A stretch of 39,028 nucleotides of DNA from Candidatus Stygibacter australis. GTDB lineage: Bacteria > Cloacimonadota > Cloacimonadia > Cloacimonadales > TCS61. The stretch's first letter is position 1; each line of letters opens with the position of its first letter. The notes under the pieces are model-generated. The model ran no database searches. It saw only the letters and a program-made list of their open reading frames with translations, and had not been told where the DNA came from. Positions 23,998 through 32,200 of the stretch are shown piece after piece. The position numbers were made by a program, and so were the translations under genes. Location: NCBI GenBank assembly GCA_030765845.1, contig JAVCDJ010000030.1:1-39028 (forward strand). The letters run 5' to 3'.

Positions 23998-24502
23998 CCC
24001 GGGTAATAATATCTCTGGACTGGTTATGAATTTTGAGATTGATAAAACCCTGCCTGCAAACAGGTTGGTGAATATATATCCAAACCCGATCAATCCCAGT
24101 ACAATGATAAGTTTTTATCTAACGGAGGAGTCATTGGTAGATAATGATCAGATTGGGCAACTGAAAAATAATTTAGAAGTCACCAGACTTAGCGGCAGCG
24201 AAGAAGAGCTGGTCACAGTTCTGGAATCAATTCTAATGTCACATCTCCAGGCGAGAGAAATCCTAAAGACCATTCCTTATGATGAGGAGCTGGTGACAAT
24301 ATTCCGAAAGAGCAGCAAGAGGAATAAACTGGCTCAAATCTTAGATTTTCTGGGAAGAGTATATATGATCAAGCCAGATTATAATAAATCCCTGGAATAT
24401 ATCCAAACAGCGCTGGAACTATCCCGGGAACTGGATGATAATAAAGAAGAATCATATTGTCTGATGAATCTGGCAACAGCAAAGGGAAAAATGCGGAAAT
24501 AA
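23939..24502 (+). pseudogene. Chimeric relic: T9SS sorting-domain start fused to the TPR N-terminus of a sigma-54 activator
   Basis: The frame reads, around 24060-24125, LVNIYPNPINPSTMISFYLT, the beginning of a T9SS sorting domain. It then runs without a stop into a sequence (about 24130-24500) that aligns with residues about 1-115 of the activator at 16425: ILKTIPYDEELVTIF against VFESIPYAEELNKLL, LDFLGRVYMIKPDYNKSLEY against HDYLGRIYTFLPNFVKSEYH, and ALELSRELDD against ALELYTRLDD. It stops after one and a half repeats, with no AAA+ or HTH domain. This is what a deletion between the end of a secreted-protein gene and the start of an adjacent regulator gene would leave, the same order as 14857-18524. 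Possible starts (TTG 23939, ATG 23945 or 23948) lack ribosome binding sites. Confidence 0.65.
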
Positions 24503-24572
24503 GAGCCTTACATTCAGTGATAAGAAATAAATTTGATCAATATATAAATCAAGAGATAAAAAAGGAGTTATG

Positions 24573-26228
24573 ATGAAAAAATGGGCAGTCGTTTTGTTGT
24601 TTGTGAGCATGTTAATTATGCTGGGTGCTTTTGTTGATGAAAATGTGGAAAAGAGTTCCAGTGAGGAGATATCTTCAATTAATAATGCAATTGGAGGTGG
24701 ACGTCCGATAACATTTAGTGGAGGAGATGGTTCGGAAGGGAATCCCTGGCAGATAACTGACCTGGATGATCTGCAATATCTCAGTGAAACTTCGGGTTAT
24801 TGGGGAGATTTTTTTATTCAAACAGATGATATTGATGCATCCACTACGAGTACATGGGATGATGGGAATGGTGGAGATCCGGAAGGATTTATACCGATTG
24901 GAAATTCAAGTGACTTCTTTACGGGATTTTATAATGGACAGGGTCACGTAATCGATGGATTGTTTATTAACCGAGTAAATAATAATATTGGTTTATTTGG
25001 TAGAACTTCTGGGGCAGAAATCGAAAATATTGGGATAATCAATTCCAATATAACAGGTTGGCAGTATGTTGGTGTTCTTGCTGGATATACCTTAGGAACT
25101 TCATTCAATAATTGTTATACCAGCGGTTCTGTTGAGGGAGGATATCAGACAGGCGGGTTAATAGGAATGCCTTTTACATCAAGCTCCATAACTAACTGTT
25201 ATGCGATGAGTTCAGTGATTGGCACCAGTGAAACAGGTGGTCTGGTTGGGCATAGTCTTGGCTCTGTTATCAGCAATTGTTATGCTAATGGTTCAGTGAG
25301 TGTCACTGAATATTCTGGAGGCTTGATTGGATTTTCAGAGACTTCTACTGTGCAAAACTGTTTCTGGAATTCGCAAACCTCAGGTCAAACAAGTAGTGCT
25401 GGTGGAACAGGTAAAACGACTGCTGACATGCAGAATGTTGCAACCTTTACAGAAACAGATACAGAAGGACTTACAACTCCCTGGGATTTCGTAACTAATC
25501 CTAATGATGACAGTGCTGATGATGATTACTGGGATATGGATCAATTGGGAACAGTAAATAATGGTTATCCTTATCTTAACTGGGATTATTTGATAGACCC
25601 TCCTCTTCCCGTCACTCTTTCGTCATTTACGGCAATTTATAATGGAGATAACCCCGTTATTCAATGGATCACCTGCAGTGAGATGCAGAATTCCGGCTGG
25701 AATGTTTACAGAAATTGTGAAGAAGATTATAGCTCCTCTTTGAAATTGAATATAGATCTTATTCCCGGAGCCGGTTCTTCCACAGAAATGCACAATTATT
25801 CTTATCAGGATGAATATGAAGTGGAACATGGCACCTGCTACTACTACTGGCTGGAAAGTATAAGCAATAGTGGTGGAACAGAAAATTTTGGACCTCTTTC
25901 TCTCAATATTCCACACCAGGAAGATGAAGAAGAAGCACCTCCGGTACCTGATCAGTTTAATTTACTGCCTAACTATCCAAATCCTTTCAATCCTGAGACT
26001 TGCATTAGCTACAATCTGCCCTTTGAATGCCAGACCGAGTTATCTATCTACAACATTAAAGGTAAAAAGATCATAACTCTGGTCAATGGTATCCAGGAAG
26101 CAGGATTTCATTCCCATATCTGGAATGGCAAAGATGAGAACGGTCTGGAAATAAGCAGTGGCGTTTATATTTATAGATTAGAAACTGAGTATTATAAGAT
26201 GGCAAAGACAATGGTTCTGGTTAAGTAA
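24573..26228 (+). CDS. GLUG-repeat surface protein with T9SS tail
   Basis: This is a 551-residue protein. Two ATGs are adjacent (24570, 24573). I prefer the second because AAAGGAG then lies at a normal distance (5 nt), and it gives a signal peptide MKKWAVVLLFVSMLIMLGAF. After GSEGNPWQITDLDDLQYLSE come several GLUG-type beta-helix repeats (about 125-265: NNIGLFGRTSGAEIENIGI, TGGLIG, TGGLVGHSLGSVISNCYANG, SGGLIG). GLUG repeats occur in adhesins and secreted proteases. A region starting LPVTLSSFTAIYNGD (about 350), typical of T9SS cargo, and the sorting domain (about 467-551, NYPNPFNPETCISYNL) finish the protein. It is probably a surface adhesin. It begins 70 nt after the chimeric relic, so it may share the sigma-54 transcript from 23545, though that is not shown. 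Confidence 0.88.
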   Translation: MKKWAVVLLFVSMLIMLGAFVDENVEKSSSEEISSINNAIGGGRPITFSGGDGSEGNPWQITDLDDLQYLSETSGYWGDFFIQTDDIDASTTSTWDDGNGGDPEGFIPIGNSSDFFTGFYNGQGHVIDGLFINRVNNNIGLFGRTSGAEIENIGIINSNITGWQYVGVLAGYTLGTSFNNCYTSGSVEGGYQTGGLIGMPFTSSSITNCYAMSSVIGTSETGGLVGHSLGSVISNCYANGSVSVTEYSGGLIGFSETSTVQNCFWNSQTSGQTSSAGGTGKTTADMQNVATFTETDTEGLTTPWDFVTNPNDDSADDDYWDMDQLGTVNNGYPYLNWDYLIDPPLPVTLSSFTAIYNGDNPVIQWITCSEMQNSGWNVYRNCEEDYSSSLKLNIDLIPGAGSSTEMHNYSYQDEYEVEHGTCYYYWLESISNSGGTENFGPLSLNIPHQEDEEEAPPVPDQFNLLPNYPNPFNPETCISYNLPFECQTELSIYNIKGKKIITLVNGIQEAGFHSHIWNGKDENGLEISSGVYIYRLETEYYKMAKTMVLVK

Positions 26229-26249
26229 ACCTAACGTTGATAAAATATA

Positions 26250-26278
26250 ATAGAAGCTCCCCTTACGGGAGCTTCTAT
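26250..26278. terminator. Terminator between converging genes
   Basis: A perfect 12-bp stem ATAGAAGCTCCC / GGGAGCTTCTAT with a 5-nt loop lies between the stops at 26228 (+) and 26302 (-). The minus-strand side continues into a T-rich stretch (TATTATATTTTA); the plus side has only a poor T tract. Confidence 0.75.
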
Positions 26279-26301
26279 CATTATAAAATCTTTTAAAAGA
26301 A

Positions 26302-27129
26302 TTATTTAGGAATTAACTCATTTAATCTATTATCTGTCATCACTTTATCTATGATAGTTTTTACTATAATATGCAGTTTACTATCTTGCTGATAATCGGC
26401 TTCAGCGATGAAATTTACCCGGTTCTCATCATAGAGTCTTCGGGCTTCCTGCTCTCCCCTGCCGGGTTTATATACAGAAATGGAATGACCTCCCTGATCC
26501 TTGATCAGCTTCATGCAGGGGACATCTGTTATCCCATCACCAAAATATATCATATTGGTAAATGGCACTGGTCTTTTATCCTTAGGGACGTAGTCATTGA
26601 TCAGACTGTTATCCCAAACGTTGTATACGCCTTTATTGATCCGGAACAGAAACTGAGTTTTACCAGTATAATTAATGGCAACTCCTGGTGAAATTGCCAC
26701 ACCCTGATCGTTGTAAATAAATGAACAGGCAAAGATCTCTTTGAAATATTTTGCTATCCGGGAGCCAGCGATCATTTCCTTGATGCCAGAAGATAGTACG
26801 TAGTGTTCTGCCAACATGTTTTTGCTTTGAACATATTCATTCACTCTGTCAAACCAGCTTTCCACTCCTGCAAAAAATTCGATACTCCTGCCATAACCAG
26901 CTAATTTATCTTTGGTGAGTTTCACGCAACTGGTTCCGGCACATTTTTCCAGCATCAGCATCATATAAGCCAGGATAGTATCAGCATTATTTTCTACAGC
27001 CCGTTTATTGGCAGTTTCCCAGAATTCCTGAGGTTCTATACCTAATTGCGGCAGGAAGTCATATTCCTGCATATTCCGCGGTGACAAAGTACCATCAAAA
27101 TCATAAATAAAAGCGATCACAGGTTTCAT
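26302..27129 (-). CDS. HAD-superfamily phosphatase
   Basis: This 275-residue protein has no signal peptide. It has the haloacid dehalogenase motifs in order: motif I DFDGTLS (Asp10 nucleophile, Asp12 acid), motif II in HYVLSSG (Ser/Thr position), a Lys in YTGKTQFLFRINKG (motif III region), and motif IV YFGDGITDVPCM with the metal-binding acids. The helical insert between motifs I and II suggests subclass I, of phosphoserine-phosphatase style. The reaction is probably phosphomonoester hydrolysis; the substrate cannot be told. It is transcribed away from the BtpA/Ldh2 pair from a shared 150-bp region holding a TTGACC box (27180-27185), 56 nt from its ATG. The ATG is preceded by CTGGAG. Confidence 0.88.
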   Translation of the reverse strand: MKPVIAFIYDFDGTLSPRNMQEYDFLPQLGIEPQEFWETANKRAVENNADTILAYMMLMLEKCAGTSCVKLTKDKLAGYGRSIEFFAGVESWFDRVNEYVQSKNMLAEHYVLSSGIKEMIAGSRIAKYFKEIFACSFIYNDQGVAISPGVAINYTGKTQFLFRINKGVYNVWDNSLINDYVPKDKRPVPFTNMIYFGDGITDVPCMKLIKDQGGHSISVYKPGRGEQEARRLYDENRVNFIAEADYQQDSKLHIIVKTIIDKVMTDNRLNELIPK

Positions 27130-27179
27130 ATTTACTCCAGTTAATTAATCAGTTACCAGAAAATATAATTTTTTTTATT

Positions 27180-27237
27180 GGTCAATTCTTTTGGGATTAT
27201 CCAATAATTCTTGACATGAGAGATTTGATTGAGAAAA
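27180..27237. promoter_or_regulatory. Divergent promoter region
   Basis: TTGACC on the minus strand (27180-27185) lies 56 nt from the HAD gene start at 27129. TTGACA on the plus strand (27211-27216) lies 69 nt from the BtpA-like gene start at 27280, with GAAAAT 15 nt or AAAATT 17 nt further on. The -10 elements are weak on both sides. Confidence 0.45.
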
Positions 27238-27279
27238 TTATTAATGTATTTAAAAAAGTGTAAATATAATGGATTAAAC

Positions 27280-28107
27280 ATGAAAACAAGAACTTTTAAA
27301 AAGGTATATGGGATGGTGCATGTGGGGGCTTTGCCGGGAACACCACACTTTCGCGGAAGCATGACTGATATCATCAGAAAAGCAGTGAAAGAGGCTGAAT
27401 TATTACTTGAGTATGGATTTGATGGTATTATCCTGGAAAATATGCACGATCTGCCGTATCTTAACAGACAGGTGGGAGCAGAGATCATCTCCGGAATGAC
27501 CGCAGTAAGTACTGCAGTGCGTTCAATCACTGATAGTGAAATTGGTATCCAGGTACTGGCTGGAGCGAATAAAGCAGCCTTGGCAATTGCTTCAATCTGC
27601 GAACTGGATTTTATCCGGGCGGAAGGCTATATATTTTCTCAGATATCAGACGAAGGGATGATGAATGGAGATGCGGGAGAATTGCAACGCTACCGTCGTC
27701 AGATAGGAGCAGAAGAGGTTAAAATATATTGTGACATCAAAAAGAAGCATTCTGCTCATGCTATCACGGCTGATATTGATATTGCAGAAACAGCAAAAGC
27801 TGCAGAATTCTTCCTGGCAGATGGTGCGATCGTGACGGGTATTAGTACAGGCAGTCCGGCAGATAAAGCGGAACTGGAAAGAGTGGGAAAAGCAGTTGAT
27901 TGCCAGGTTCTGATCGGTTCTGGACTAACGAATGATAATTTAGCAGAATATTGGGATTTAGCTGACGGTTTTATCATCGGCAGTTACCTGAAAATAGATG
28001 GTTTATGGAGTAATGATCTGGACGTAGAGCGCTGCAGATTGTTGATGGAATTAGTAACAAAATTAAAAAATAAAGGAAAAGATTATGATCAGGAAAATCA
28101 AGATTGA
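27280..28107 (+). CDS. BtpA/SgcQ-family protein
   Basis: This is a 275-residue TIM-barrel-type protein. The family start is clear: MKTRTFKKVYGMVHVGALPG, followed by YGFDGIILENMHDLPYL, GIQVLAGANKAALAIA, LDFIRAEGYIF, KIYCDIKKKHSAHA, GAIVTGISTG and VLIGSGLTNDNL, all typical BtpA blocks. BtpA was described as affecting photosystem I stability in cyanobacteria, and SgcQ is a putative nucleoside triphosphatase; the true reaction of most members is unknown. I chose ATG 27280 over TTG 27229 and ATG 27244. The family N-terminus begins there, and the predicted transcript from TTGACA (27211) would start near 27247. It overlaps the following dehydrogenase gene by 23 nt, so the two are translated together. 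Confidence 0.88.
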   Translation: MKTRTFKKVYGMVHVGALPGTPHFRGSMTDIIRKAVKEAELLLEYGFDGIILENMHDLPYLNRQVGAEIISGMTAVSTAVRSITDSEIGIQVLAGANKAALAIASICELDFIRAEGYIFSQISDEGMMNGDAGELQRYRRQIGAEEVKIYCDIKKKHSAHAITADIDIAETAKAAEFFLADGAIVTGISTGSPADKAELERVGKAVDCQVLIGSGLTNDNLAEYWDLADGFIIGSYLKIDGLWSNDLDVERCRLLMELVTKLKNKGKDYDQENQD

Positions 28108-29173
28108 GAAGATTTACAGTTTAATGCAGGCAGTATTCACTGGTTGCGGTGTACCTGAAGATGATGCGAAGATATGTGCAGATGTGCTGATAACGAGTGA
28201 TTTACGGGGAATAAAGTCTCACGGATCAGGCAGACTTAAGATGTATTATGACAGGTTTAAGGATGGGATATTATTTCCTGAAACCAAAATCGATGTGATT
28301 AGAGATATGGCAGCAATCAGCGTGTGGGATGGTAATCATGGCATGGGTCATGTGGTAGGCCATAAAGCAATGAAAACAGCTATAGAAAAAGCGAAGAAGT
28401 ATGGTATTGGTGCTGTGGCTGTGCGTAATTCCACTCATTATGGAATAGCCGGATATTATGCCTTGATGGCAGCTAAGGAAAATATGATCGGTTTATCATA
28501 TACCAATGCGCGACCTTCTATCTGCCCATTATTTGGGATAACGCCTATGCTGGGAACAAATCCGATAGCCTTTGGCGCACCCAGTGATCTGGAATATCCT
28601 TTTGTGTATGATGCAGCAACATCTATCACCCAGCGGGGGAAGATAGAGGTGCTTGATCGAGCAAATAAACCTACACCTGAAGGATGGGTGATGAATTATA
28701 AAGGTGAAACCAGTACTGACACCAAGCAAATATTGAAAGACCTGATCGCTAAGAAAGCAGCCCTATTGGCTTTGGGTGGAAAAGAGGAAGAAACGGGTGG
28801 TCACAAGGGTTATGGACTGGCAATGATGGTTGAGATCATGTCAGCAGCTTTGCAGAATGGTAAATATCTGGGTGACCTATCAGGATTTGATGAAGAAGGC
28901 AAGCCGGTAACGCATAATCTGGGACATTATTTCCAGGCGATTAATATCGAAGCATTCACTGACGTGGAAGATTTCAAAAAAATAACCGGAGATATTATGC
29001 GCCAAATGCAGAATTCTGCCTTGAGACCGGATAAGAATAGGATCTGGGTGGCAGGTGAAAAAGAATTTGAAATCGAAAAAGAAGTTAGAGCAAATGGCGT
29101 GGAAGTGAATGATGCACTATACCGGAATATGCAGATAATGATCGAGGAACTGGGATTGGATTTTGAGATCTAA
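28085..29173 (+). CDS. Ldh2-family malate/L-lactate/ureidoglycolate-type dehydrogenase
   Basis: This is a 362-residue NAD(P)-dependent dehydrogenase of the MDH_2 family, the usual length. The hallmark RGIKSHGSGRL (41-51) contains the catalytic His46. Other family blocks are NGNHGMGHVVGHKAMKTAIE, the nucleotide-binding region with NSTHYGIAGYYALMA, GTNPIAFGAPS and GGHKGYGLAMMVEIM. Members reduce 2-oxoacids such as oxaloacetate, pyruvate, sulfopyruvate or 2,3-diketogulonate; the substrate cannot be fixed from sequence alone. It starts inside the 3' end of the BtpA-like gene, with its own AAAGGAAAA site 7 nt before the ATG. The stop is followed by a clear terminator. Confidence 0.92.
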   Translation: MIRKIKIEKIYSLMQAVFTGCGVPEDDAKICADVLITSDLRGIKSHGSGRLKMYYDRFKDGILFPETKIDVIRDMAAISVWDGNHGMGHVVGHKAMKTAIEKAKKYGIGAVAVRNSTHYGIAGYYALMAAKENMIGLSYTNARPSICPLFGITPMLGTNPIAFGAPSDLEYPFVYDAATSITQRGKIEVLDRANKPTPEGWVMNYKGETSTDTKQILKDLIAKKAALLALGGKEEETGGHKGYGLAMMVEIMSAALQNGKYLGDLSGFDEEGKPVTHNLGHYFQAINIEAFTDVEDFKKITGDIMRQMQNSALRPDKNRIWVAGEKEFEIEKEVRANGVEVNDALYRNMQIMIEELGLDFEI

Positions 29174-29190
29174 GCTCAGTTGATAATATA

Positions 29191-29227
29191 AAGTCCTGAC
29201 TGATTTTTTACCAGCCAGGACTTTTTT
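29191..29227 (+). terminator. Rho-independent terminator of the BtpA/Ldh2 operon
   Basis: The stem AAGTCCTGACTG / CAGCCAGGACTT (11 pairs plus one G-T) with a 9-nt loop is followed by a T-rich tail. It ends just before the converging stop of the C25 peptidase gene at 29230. Confidence 0.85.
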
Positions 29228-29229
29228 CT

Positions 29230-32200
29230 TTATTTCAAAAGTAATAATTTAGAATATTTACTTATCTGAGGACTTCGGAAAGAAGAGAAATATATACCAG
29301 AAGCCAGTTTTCGATTATTATCATCCTTGCCGTTCCAGGTAATAGTATAATATCCGGGAGCAAATTCTTCAGATGCCAGGGATTTTACCTTTTGTCCTTT
29401 AATATTATAAATATCCAGATTTACAAATTGAGTTTGGGCAAGTTGAAAAGCAAAAGTAGTTTCAGGATTGAATGGGTTGGGATAATTACCATTGAATGAG
29501 GTTACTTCAGGGATATCAGTATCTGAATTGGGTGTGCTTGTATATGAAAGATAAACCGGAAGAGTAGATTCATTTCCAAAATTATCACTTACATATATCG
29601 AAGCACTGTAATCTCCGCTTTCAAGACCCTGGGGCTCACAATTAATCTCAACATAAACCGTTTCATTGGGAGTAACAAACCCCTCATCTGGAGTAAGAGA
29701 AAGCCAGGAAGTCTCATATGGTTCGATCCTGAGCTCAAATTGTCCTAGAAAAGAAGAAATATTCCATAATCCTAGTTGAGCTGAGTCAGTTGCATTATCA
29801 GCCAGTTCAAAAGAGAATTCCGCCGTATCTATCAGTAATACTTCGGGAGCATTTCCGCTTGCTGCAGGAAATTGTATATCATCAAGCCAGAAGCAATCAG
29901 AGCCTCCTTCAACTCCGATATCCTTTTCATATTCCCACTTCAAAGTATATTGCCCCACTGGCAGATCATATTCCAAAAACATCCAGCCAGTTTGACCACT
30001 CCAGTCATCCTGAATAATTTCATCAATATAGAAGCTTACCACATCCCAATAAGATTCAGTGGATACATACATCCAGTACGCTATCTCGCCAGGCTGAGAA
30101 GTAATGATATCAACTTCCAGCCAGGTGATTTGATTATCTCCGATATCACCACTTACGGCTGCATAATTACCATTATGAGATGTAGTAGAGATTGTGAAAT
30201 CTGCATCTCCACCAGTTTCCCAGGGGAAGCGGGAAAAATCTCCGCTTTCAAAATCCTCTAGGGATACACCAACAGTGACTGCATAATCAAATCCAGTATT
30301 AAAATCAAAATCACCATCAACATTCAGCAGAAATTCCAGATTATCACCTTCTTCAACCGAATTATCCACAGAGGCAGGAAAAATAAGATATGATTGATTA
30401 CTGCCAGGTATCTCACTTAGTTGATTAGATGGCTGTCCAAGACTAAGAGCAGGATCCATAGGATAGGCAGAAAATATCGGAGAAAACACTGCTGCACCAC
30501 CAGTATTATTGATCACAATTCCCAGATCAAATGATTCTCCCGGGTCAATCATCTGATTATTATTATCATCATTCATAATAAATGTATATCCCGGTTCCAG
30601 ATCAGGTGCATTTATGGTATAAGTTCTGTTCCCCGTAAAGGAAATTCCATTGTAGTAAACAGTGATCTCAAGATCAATCAGATGACCATCAGGGCAATCA
30701 TTACTTACTTCTATTTCAAATCCTGTTTCGGGATATAGAAATTCACCTCCAGGAATGTCTGGATAAGTTATTGAATCCTGAGTGAGAATAACATAATCAT
30801 CTTCCAGAGCAGCTATAGCACTAACATTTTCTGCTGCCCCTTGACCAATATTATTCAGCGAGATCAAGATCTCAGCGTTTTCTCCATAATCAATCTGACC
30901 ATCCCCTCCGCTATCGATCACATTGTCTCCATAGAGCACCAGATAGGCTTCTTCATAAGGTATCGGCTCGCTTGTAAAAAAGATAGCAGAGCCATCCTGC
31001 AATTGATCTGCCTGAACAGGATAAACATTATTATAGGTATATTCAAGCCCGTGTGTACTGGTGTGATCTTCTATTCCTATCGTGGCAAATTGGCCATGAA
31101 GGACATAATATCCACCATAAGAACCCTGATCATCATTATTGAATTCTTCATATTGAAAAAGCAGATTACTGTTTCCACCAGTTGATGGATAATGATCTGA
31201 GTCATAAATTATCGCTTGAAATGTAACTTCCGAATAGCTGTAATCTATCCGCAAACGCGACCATTCGACAATAAAAGTATGATTCACCTGGTCATGATAA
31301 TAGCACACATTTCCAGTAGATGTTATCAGATCATCCCAAAATGGTGCGATCATTGGTGAAGGTCCCCCTGGACCTGGAATTGACCAGTTCATAAAATCCC
31401 GAATTCCTGTGTCACCTGGTGATATCCAGCCATTGGAACAGATAGATATTTCATCATAATCTATACCATAAAATTTGAAACTGATCGGGATATCAACCAC
31501 TTCTGTATCTCCTGTATTGCCATTATCATATAAATTTAATACTGTCCCCTGTCCCCCGTAAACCGGATCAATCTCTATCCAGTTATATTCAGGGCAATCT
31601 ATATAGCCAATATCTGACTGATCATAGCAGTAATATCCTCCTCCATCAGGACCCAGAGGGTCCCCGATTCCCGCTTCACCTACAGTAATTAAAAAAGTAA
31701 CTGAGGGATGATCAAGTTCAGGTGTCGTGATATGTAAGGTTAATTCTATTTGAGTACCTGGAATTATATCTGATTGGGCAATTATATGAAATGGGTCAGC
31801 AAAATTATTTCCTATGCTCGCACTGGGAATTTGTCCACAATAACCAGAAATATCAGAAACCACCAGTTTTGGGTTATTACTCGCTAATTCTAAATTCACA
31901 TTAGAAGCTAATTGCTGACCGGCATTAAGCAGATATACTATAAGATCAGTTTCTTCTCCAGGATCAAAATGTCCTGATATACTCAGTTCATAATCTTCCA
32001 GAAGTAGACTGGGTGCAAATACAGTATCAGAATAACGGAACGTCCAGATCTCACCCGAGCCAGCGAGAGTGAAATCAATGATCAGGTCATCTATTCCTGT
32101 AATATTATCCGGTAAAATTAAACTGATATTGGGATCCGTTGTATATGTCCCGTTAGCTTCAATTTCAGATATATCAAGACTATTATTAGTGAACTCAATC

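Noticed and set aside
27229-27279. Upstream TTG extension of the BtpA-like gene
   Set aside because: It would place the start upstream of the predicted transcription start, and BtpA proteins begin with the segment at ATG 27280.
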